Source: DATFRX01 sp035630615
GTDB lineage: Bacteria > Actinomycetota > Actinomycetes > Propionibacteriales > Nocardioidaceae
Length of the DNA stretch: 64,000 nt
Assembly: GCA_035630615.1 (NCBI GenBank)
Contig: DASQKI010000051.1
Coordinates: 1 to 64,000 of the forward strand
Reading direction: 5' to 3'
A program made the translations under genes and the position numbers. The notes beneath the pieces were generated by a model. It saw only the letters and a list, made by a program, of their open reading frames with translations, was not told the origin of the DNA and made no database searches. The first letter of the stretch is position 1. Every line of letters begins with the position of its first letter. Shown one piece after another: positions 58,929-64,000 of the stretch.

Positions 58929-60125
58929 TCACCAGTTCCGCTCAGGTGGGTGCGGCGGCAGCGGAAACTCCAGCGGGTGAATGACGTAGACGACGCCGCC
59001 CGACGACCGTAGCCACAGTGCCTCGATCTGGTCGCGCCGATAGGTCGTCCGGACTGCCGCGTCGCTTTCGATGCGATGGGACGCCGGGTCGTTGACGATC
59101 GGGTCGCCCTCCTGGGTAAACCCGATCAGCACCATCAGATGCCCCTTCGTGTCATAACCGGCGCCGGTGAGCTCGTCCTCCTCGAACGCGAGCGAGATGA
59201 TCAGCGGGATCCCGGCCCCGATGAACGCCTCCGCCTCGGCGAGCGACCGCAGTCGGGTGACGAAGGCCACCAGATTTCGGGTCGACGCGTACGCGGTGTT
59301 GAATGCCCAGTTGCCGGCGCCGCCGAACGCGTGATCGAAGCAGGCGCGCGCGATGTACGGCACGAACCGGTCCGACTGCTGCGGCTCGACCCACGCGTAG
59401 TCGTGCGGCGGCGGCAGCCGGTCCCAGTGGTCCAACACCATGGCGATCGACGTCGGCGAGCACCACGACTGACCGCCGCCGTCGTAGGCCGGATAGTTGT
59501 CGCGATGCAGCTGTTGGGAGTACGTCGACACGTCGAGCTGGATCGCGTCCGGCAGTATCGGCGCGCTGGTCGGTGGCAGATCCGCCTTGCGCCCGCGCGG
59601 CACCGCCGACGTCATCAGCCCGAGCCTGGTCAGGCGGGGCCGATCGTCGGTGCCGACGAGGCGGAACAGGATCACCCGGACCTGATAGCTCTCCCACGCC
59701 TCGTCGGGCTCGATCAGCAGCTCGTCGGTTTCGACCGCGATGCCGTCGGCCGACTGGCCCGGCACGCTGGTCGGGTGGATCTCGTCGTCGGTCGCGGCCC
59801 AACGCGCGATGACGAACCACCGAGACCACGACGCGTCGGAGGCCGTCCGCCCGCGGATACCGATGCCGACCCACGACGTGCCCGGGGTCTCGGCCGCCCA
59901 CGATGCGACGATCGACGTCGCCGGAAATGCGGCCGGCAGTGTCGGCGAAACCCAGAAGCCGTAGTCGTAATCGCGTGGCCCGCTGTCGCCGAAGGGGTCG
60001 TGATAGTCGCGTTGGCCGGCCGGCGTGCCGAGCGCCAGCCCGGTCCCGTCGCTGACGACCCCTTCGCGTTCGGCGCCTGACGCGTCGAGGTCGAGCCAAC
60101 CGAAGTCGACGTGCCGCCCGCTCAC
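58929..60125 (-). CDS. C39-like peptidase-fold protein without signal peptide (398 aa)
   Basis: An N-terminal beta-sandwich-like domain (WSRWFVIARWAATDDEIHPT) of about 190 residues precedes a papain-like C39 domain: nucleophile Cys in DGGGQSWCSPTSIAMVLDHW, His in GHLMVLIGFTQEG, and Asp/Asn in DPIVNDPASH. It has no signal peptide or membrane segment, unlike the paralogue just upstream. Their ATGA overlap shows they are co-translated. The substrate is unknown. It could process a secreted partner or act inside the cell. Confidence 0.85.
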   Translation of the reverse strand: MSGRHVDFGWLDLDASGAEREGVVSDGTGLALGTPAGQRDYHDPFGDSGPRDYDYGFWVSPTLPAAFPATSIVASWAAETPGTSWVGIGIRGRTASDASWSRWFVIARWAATDDEIHPTSVPGQSADGIAVETDELLIEPDEAWESYQVRVILFRLVGTDDRPRLTRLGLMTSAVPRGRKADLPPTSAPILPDAIQLDVSTYSQQLHRDNYPAYDGGGQSWCSPTSIAMVLDHWDRLPPPHDYAWVEPQQSDRFVPYIARACFDHAFGGAGNWAFNTAYASTRNLVAFVTRLRSLAEAEAFIGAGIPLIISLAFEEDELTGAGYDTKGHLMVLIGFTQEGDPIVNDPASHRIESDAAVRTTYRRDQIEALWLRSSGGVVYVIHPLEFPLPPHPPERNW

Positions 60126-61435
60126 GAGGGACCGCCCCGCAGGACGTACACGGTGCCCCCGGTGGTCGGCAGCCAGACGTTTTCGAACTGTCGCCGCTTG
60201 TAGACGCGGCGAACACCCCGCGCGTGATCCGCGGCCGGGTCGTTGACGATCACGCGACCGTCGCGGGTGAAGCCGCGTATCACGAGCAGATGGCCCGGCG
60301 ACGACTCGAGTGGCGCGCCGTCGAGCTCACCGGGGCCGAAGGCGATCGAGGCGACCAGCGGGATGCCATGGCGGATCAGACGCTCGGCGGGGCGCAGCGA
60401 CCGGAGTCGGGTGACGTAGGCGTCGACACCCAGAGTGCCGGCGTACGCGGTGTTGAACGGCCAATTGCCGGCGCCTTCGTAGCGGTAGTCGTACGCGTAC
60501 CTCGCGCCATGGTCGACCCAGGGGGCGGGGTAGGCGTCGTTGACCCAGGCGTACTGCCTTGGCTTAGGCAACCGGTGCCAGTAGCCCAGCACCATCGCGA
60601 CCGACGTGGGGGAGCACCAGGCCTCGCCGCCGCCGTCGTACTGGGGGTATTCGCCCTCGTGAACCATCTGCGACCAACGCGGCACGTCGAGCTCAACGGT
60701 GCGGCGCATCGTCGTCGCGCTGGCGTGGACCGTGCCGCCACGGGGGACGCGGGACGCGATCGCTCCGGCCGACCGTACCGTCGGCGACGCGGTCGCGCCG
60801 ACCCTTCGAAGCAGCGTGACGCGCAGCTGCCAGGCGGCGTAGCGCCGATGCGCATCGGTCACGAGCGTGTCGACGTTGACGCGGCTGAAGTCGTCGGGCT
60901 GACGACTCGGCGACGCTCGGTGGAAGGACCGATCGCCGGCGGCCCAGCGGCCCAGGACGTCCCAGCTCCCGGTCGCGCCCGACCCGGTGCGACCGCGCAC
61001 GGCGAGTTCGATCCAGGTGTGCCTTGGCGTGGTGGCGTTCCACGACGGGATCAGCTCGGTGAGGCCGAAGCCGGGTCGGATCCAGCGCGAGGTCCACCGG
61101 GCGAAGCCGTAGCGGTGTGGGTCGCCGTCGCCCCATGGGTCGGCGTAGCGCCGGATGCCGATGCGGTGGTCGATCCGGATCGCGGCGGCCGCCACTCGCA
61201 CCCCCTCGCGACGGCCGGTGCGCCAGGCACCGCCGGTCGACCAGCGCCGCAGGTCGAGGTGGCGGACGACGTCGCGGGCCGCGCCTTCTGGTGCCGCTGC
61301 GGTGCCGTCGGTCGCGTGGATTCGGTCGGCTGCGGCGGGGTCGTCGGCGGCCGCGGCGGGCGGCGTCGACCCGATCCCGGTGGCGCCCAGGGCAAGCACC
61401 AGCCCGGCGCTCGCCCCGAGTCGCGGTCGCTTCAC
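60122..61435 (-). CDS. Secreted C39-like peptidase-fold protein (437 aa)
   Basis: A signal peptide (KRPRLGASAGLVLALGATGIG, then TPPAAAADD) targets it for export. The rest repeats the architecture of the gene downstream: a beta-rich domain (TSRWIRPGFGLTELIPSWNATT) then the C39 domain with GGGEAWCSPTSVAMVLGYW (Cys), PGHLLVIRGFTRDGR (His) and VIVNDPAADHARGV (Asp). The two are tandem paralogues with different localisation. GTG 61435 or GTG 61444 start the signal; an upstream ATG at 61486 is possible. Confidence 0.85.
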   Translation of the reverse strand: MKRPRLGASAGLVLALGATGIGSTPPAAAADDPAAADRIHATDGTAAAPEGAARDVVRHLDLRRWSTGGAWRTGRREGVRVAAAAIRIDHRIGIRRYADPWGDGDPHRYGFARWTSRWIRPGFGLTELIPSWNATTPRHTWIELAVRGRTGSGATGSWDVLGRWAAGDRSFHRASPSRQPDDFSRVNVDTLVTDAHRRYAAWQLRVTLLRRVGATASPTVRSAGAIASRVPRGGTVHASATTMRRTVELDVPRWSQMVHEGEYPQYDGGGEAWCSPTSVAMVLGYWHRLPKPRQYAWVNDAYPAPWVDHGARYAYDYRYEGAGNWPFNTAYAGTLGVDAYVTRLRSLRPAERLIRHGIPLVASIAFGPGELDGAPLESSPGHLLVIRGFTRDGRVIVNDPAADHARGVRRVYKRRQFENVWLPTTGGTVYVLRGGPS

Positions 61436-61630
61436 AGGTGCCACGCTAGCCGGTGGGGTTCGATCTGGGGGTTTTGACCCGCTCATTCTGGGATATTGCG
61501 TCATCATCCGGGCCGGGTACGTCGTATCAGTACCTCCCGGAGCGGAGCCGAGGCAGCCCGAGTCGTCGCCCGGCTACCCGACGTAGCGTCGCAAGCTCAA
61601 TCAAATCGCCGATCGTGGCCGCGTGCGAGC

Positions 61631-62266
61631 ATGACGCGCGTGGAGAGCGAACCTGCGATCGAGCTTGACGACGTCGTCGTGACGCGGTCCGGACGACGCG
61701 TACTCGATCATCTCAGTGCGACGTTCGCCGCCGGTCGGATCACGGCTGTCGCGGGTCCGTCCGGCAGCGGCAAGACAACGATGCTACGGCTGGTCAACCG
61801 GCTGTCGCTGCCCGATTCCGGCGTCGTGCGCTTTCGCGGCTCTGACGTCGCCGACCTCGACCCGCTCGCCCTGCGACGTCGGGTCGGCATGGTGTTTCAG
61901 CGGCCGACGGCGTTTCCGGGTACGGTCCGGGCAAACCTCGCCGAGGCGGCGCCGGACACCGACGGCACCTACGCGGCGGCGCTCGAGCAGGCTGCTCTCG
62001 ACTCGGCGCTGATCGATCGCGACACTGCTCAGCTGTCCGGCGGCGAGTTGCAGCGGGTGTGTCTGGCCCGCACGTTGGTCACCCGACCCGAGGCGCTGCT
62101 GCTCGACGAGCCGACGTCGAGTCTGGACGAGGACGCGGCGCTCGTGTTCGAGAGGGCCGCCCGAGCCTTGGCGAACGGCGGTACGACGATCGTCTGGGTG
62201 ACCCACGACCGGGCCCAACTGGAGCGGGTGGCCGATGCCATTTACGAGATCGGGAGGCGCACATGA
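61631..62266 (+). CDS. fetA: Iron-export ABC ATPase FetA (YbbL) (211 aa)
   Basis: This single ABC ATPase has Walker A VAGPSGSGKTTMLRL, the Q-loop in GMVFQRPTAFPGTV, signature LSGGELQRVCLAR, Walker B ALLLDEPTSSLDED and switch His in VTHDRAQLERV. It pairs with the UPF0014 permease that follows (ATGA overlap). In E. coli FetAB exports iron and protects against oxidative stress. ATG 61631 (or GTG 61640) is the start. Confidence 0.9.
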   Translation: MTRVESEPAIELDDVVVTRSGRRVLDHLSATFAAGRITAVAGPSGSGKTTMLRLVNRLSLPDSGVVRFRGSDVADLDPLALRRRVGMVFQRPTAFPGTVRANLAEAAPDTDGTYAAALEQAALDSALIDRDTAQLSGGELQRVCLARTLVTRPEALLLDEPTSSLDEDAALVFERAARALANGGTTIVWVTHDRAQLERVADAIYEIGRRT

Positions 62267-63033
62267 TCGAGTGGGCGGGGCTGGCCGTCTCGGTCATCCT
62301 GGTCGGGGTCGCGGTCGGGGTCTCGGCGCTGCTCCGGCTGCGACTGGAGCGCGATCTGATCGTCGCGTCGGTACGGATGGCGGTCCAACTCGCGCTGGTC
62401 GGCGGCGTACTCGCGCAGGTCATCGACGCCGACCGGTCGATCTGGTGGTCGTGGCTGTGGGTGGCCGCGATGGTGGGGTACGCCTCAGACGTCGCGGCTC
62501 GACGAGCGCCAGAGGTGCCGGGGCTGCGATGGCTCGCGCTGGGCGCGTTCGGGGTCGCGGCTGTCGTGACGATGGGGGTGCTGTTCGGGCTCGACGTGTT
62601 CCCGGTCGATGGGCGAACCGTCGTGCCGCTCGCCGGCATGATGGTCGGAAACTCGATGACGGCGACCGTGCTCGCAGGACGTCGAGTGCTCGAGGAGATC
62701 GGCGATAAGCGGGATCAGGTCGAGGCGCGGCTGGCGCTCGGGCAGGACTCGCGGACAGCGGCGCGACCATACGTTCGGGCCGCGCTGCGGTCGGCACTGA
62801 CGCCGCAGATCGAGACGACGAAGGCGACCGGGTTGGTGTTCCTGCCCGGCGCGATGACGGGGCTGATCCTGGCCGGCGTCGATCCGGCGGATGCCGTCAA
62901 GGTGCAGGCCGTCGTGATGTTCCTGGTGCTCGGCGCGGCCGCGACGACCACCACGCTGGTCGCACTCGGCGCCGCGTCCCGGCTGTTCACCGCCGACCAC
63001 CGCCTCCGCCTCACCCTCACCGCCGATCCGTGA
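62263..63033 (+). CDS. fetB: Iron-export permease FetB (YbbM, UPF0014) (256 aa)
   Basis: This membrane protein of seven segments has the UPF0014 motif RMAVQLALVGGVLAQVI, then GMMVGNSMTATVLAGRRV, LTPQIETTKATGLVFLPGAMTGLILAGVDP and VVMFLVLGAAATTTTLVAL. It forms the FetAB exporter with the preceding ATPase. Its last codons and stop (TGA 63031-63033) lie inside a GATCCGTGA repeat unit, so the repeat has been inserted at, or is shared with, the 3' end. Confidence 0.92.
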   Translation: MIEWAGLAVSVILVGVAVGVSALLRLRLERDLIVASVRMAVQLALVGGVLAQVIDADRSIWWSWLWVAAMVGYASDVAARRAPEVPGLRWLALGAFGVAAVVTMGVLFGLDVFPVDGRTVVPLAGMMVGNSMTATVLAGRRVLEEIGDKRDQVEARLALGQDSRTAARPYVRAALRSALTPQIETTKATGLVFLPGAMTGLILAGVDPADAVKVQAVVMFLVLGAAATTTTLVALGAASRLFTADHRLRLTLTADP

Positions 63034-63155
63034 GTTTCGACCCCGCGATCCGTGAGGCACGACGTTGGTCCCGGATCAGAACGCACGGATGACTGGACCA
63101 AACTCACGGATGAGCGGGGAAGGTGTAGCGGATGAGCAGGGAAAGTGTGGCGGAC
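63025..63155. repeat. 22-bp phased repeat array with inverted units
   Basis: Direct units begin at 63025 (GATCCGTGAGTTTCG) and 63047 (GATCCGTGAGGCACG), 22 bp apart. Inverted-type units ACGGATG, GCGGATG and GCGGACG follow at about 63106, 63128 and 63150, again in 22-bp steps. The array spans the end of fetB and the leader of cysS, including possible start codons of cysS. Confidence 0.8.
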
Positions 63156-63179
63156 GTGCGGGTCGATACGCTGGCGCTC

Positions 63180-64000
63180 GTGACTATCCGGCTGTACGAC
63201 ACCGCCACGCGTGAGATCCGCGACTTCGAGCCCGTGCGCCCGGGTCAGGTCGGGATCTACCACTGTGGCCTGACCGTGCAGGGGCCGCCGCACATCGGCC
63301 ACATCCGCAAGGAGGTTGTCTTCGACGTCCTTCGGCGCTGGTTCGAATACCGCGGCTACGAGGTGACCCTGGTCGCCAACATCACCGACATCGACGACCG
63401 CATCCTCGCCAAGGAGGCCGAGGAGCACCGGCCCTGGTGGAGCATCGCGTACGCCAACGAGCGCGTGCTGCACGAGGCGTACACAGCGCTCGGCTGCCTG
63501 CCGCCGACGTATGAGCCGCGTGCCACCGGCCACATCCCCGAGATGGTCGAGCTGATCAACGAGCTGATCGTCAAGGGCCATGCCTACGTCGCGCCCGACG
63601 GGTCCGGCGACGTCTACTTCGACGTGCGGTCGTGGCCGGCGTACGGCGAACTGTCCAACCAGCGCATCGACGACATGGCGCCGGCCGCCGACGCCGACTC
63701 GAGGGGCAAGCGCGACCCGCGTGACTTCGCGCTGTGGAAGGGTTTCAAGAAGGGCGAGGAGCCCGACACCGCCGCGTGGCCGGCGCCGTGGGGGCTCGGT
63801 CGGCCGGGCTGGCATCTCGAGTGCTCGGCGATGGTCGGTAAGTACCTCGGCGACGAGTTCGACATCCACGGCGGAGGGCTCGACCTGCGGTTCCCGCACC
63901 ACGAAAACGAGCAGGCCCAGTCGCGTGCCGCCGGACGGCCGTTCGCCCACTTCTGGATGCACAACGCGATGGTCAACCTGACCGGCGAAAAGATGAGCAA
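63180..64000 (+). CDS. cysS: Cysteinyl-tRNA synthetase CysS, 5' part (cut by window end)
   Basis: The class I synthetase charges tRNA-Cys. Visible: LYDTATREIRDFEP, Zn ligand Cys29 in IYHCGLTVQ, GPPHIGHI (HIGH), NITDIDDRILAKE, second Zn ligands around WHLECSAM and FPHHENEQ, and KMSK at the last bases of the window. The MshC paralogue is excluded by the family start and by the ispD/ispF/carD neighbourhood. GTG 63180 fits the family. ATG 63132 is also in frame, with GGAAGG upstream, and would add 16 residues derived from the repeat array. Confidence 0.92.
   Translation, partial: MTIRLYDTATREIRDFEPVRPGQVGIYHCGLTVQGPPHIGHIRKEVVFDVLRRWFEYRGYEVTLVANITDIDDRILAKEAEEHRPWWSIAYANERVLHEAYTALGCLPPTYEPRATGHIPEMVELINELIVKGHAYVAPDGSGDVYFDVRSWPAYGELSNQRIDDMAPAADADSRGKRDPRDFALWKGFKKGEEPDTAAWPAPWGLGRPGWHLECSAMVGKYLGDEFDIHGGGLDLRFPHHENEQAQSRAAGRPFAHFWMHNAMVNLTGEKMS

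Overview
The window is high-GC actinobacterial chromosome. The reasons are the mycothiol genes mshA and mshD, a GlnR-type nitrogen regulator, CarD, an HbhA-like protein with its Xre regulator, SenX3-RegX3, GTG starts and ATGA overlaps. I know several neighbourhoods from Mycobacterium tuberculosis: Rv0474-0476, Rv0486-0491, Rv0814c-0821c, Rv2984-2985 and Rv3580c-3584. Here they sit together within 64 kb. The absence of mycobacterial cell-wall genes, together with a BCCT carrier, paired C39-like proteins and a Pnkp/Hen1 cassette, fits a Nocardioidaceae-like member of the Propionibacteriales. The genus cannot be decided from sequence reading alone. I see no prophage, CRISPR array or complete insertion sequence.

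Layout. 0-7 kb: a tRNA-Lys, an ABC-F ATPase and a three-gene RNA cluster (SPOUT methyltransferase, Hen1, Pnkp). 7-15 kb: phosphate uptake by low-affinity Pit and high-affinity PstSCAB, with a decaying arsenic cluster (arsR-arsM frameshifted, arsC interrupted and truncated) wedged between them. 15-26.7 kb: mutT1, ppk1, mshD, a secreted 5'-nucleotidase, glnR, moaD, a thioredoxin, and a sulfur-transfer operon headed by a 25-codon cysteine-containing leader peptide. 27-35 kb: two LytR-CpsA-Psr proteins, dtd, a BKACE enzyme, DsrE, an MpaB-like protein, nitrobindin, YgfZ and a frameshifted DUF559 gene between twin hairpins. 35-40 kb: sulfate activation (cysN, cysD, TauE and an APS kinase with a degenerate ATP-sulfurylase domain). 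40-49 kb: asparaginase, the Xre/HbhA/DUF2516 block, a macrodomain protein, a BCCT transporter, BipA and CorA. 48-58 kb: mshA, ybjN, a sulfotransferase, gpmA, phoU, senX3-regX3, an LpqE-like lipoprotein, carD, ispD and ispF. 57-64 kb: a sulfite-oxidase-like membrane protein, two C39-like proteins, the FetAB iron exporter and the start of cysS.

Phosphate is a unifying theme. Pit, Pst, Ppk1, MutT1, the secreted nucleotidase, PhoU and SenX3-RegX3 are all here. Direct repeats with exact 11-bp spacing, of the GTTCACC type, lie upstream of pstS and between phoU and senX3, so the local two-component system probably controls both. Sulfur is the second theme: PAPS synthesis, thiosulfate sulfurtransferase, mycothiol and a sulfotransferase.

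The most unusual structure is non-coding. More than a dozen intergenic inverted or phased repeats are scattered through the window, about one per 5 kb. They fall into stem families. Two elements share a nearly identical 42-nt loop but have different outer stems. Three arrays keep an exact 22-bp spacing. The DUF559 gene, of a Vsr-like nuclease family, is bracketed by two hairpins with the same stem. This arrangement is worth testing as a small mobile or nuclease-maintained repeat system.
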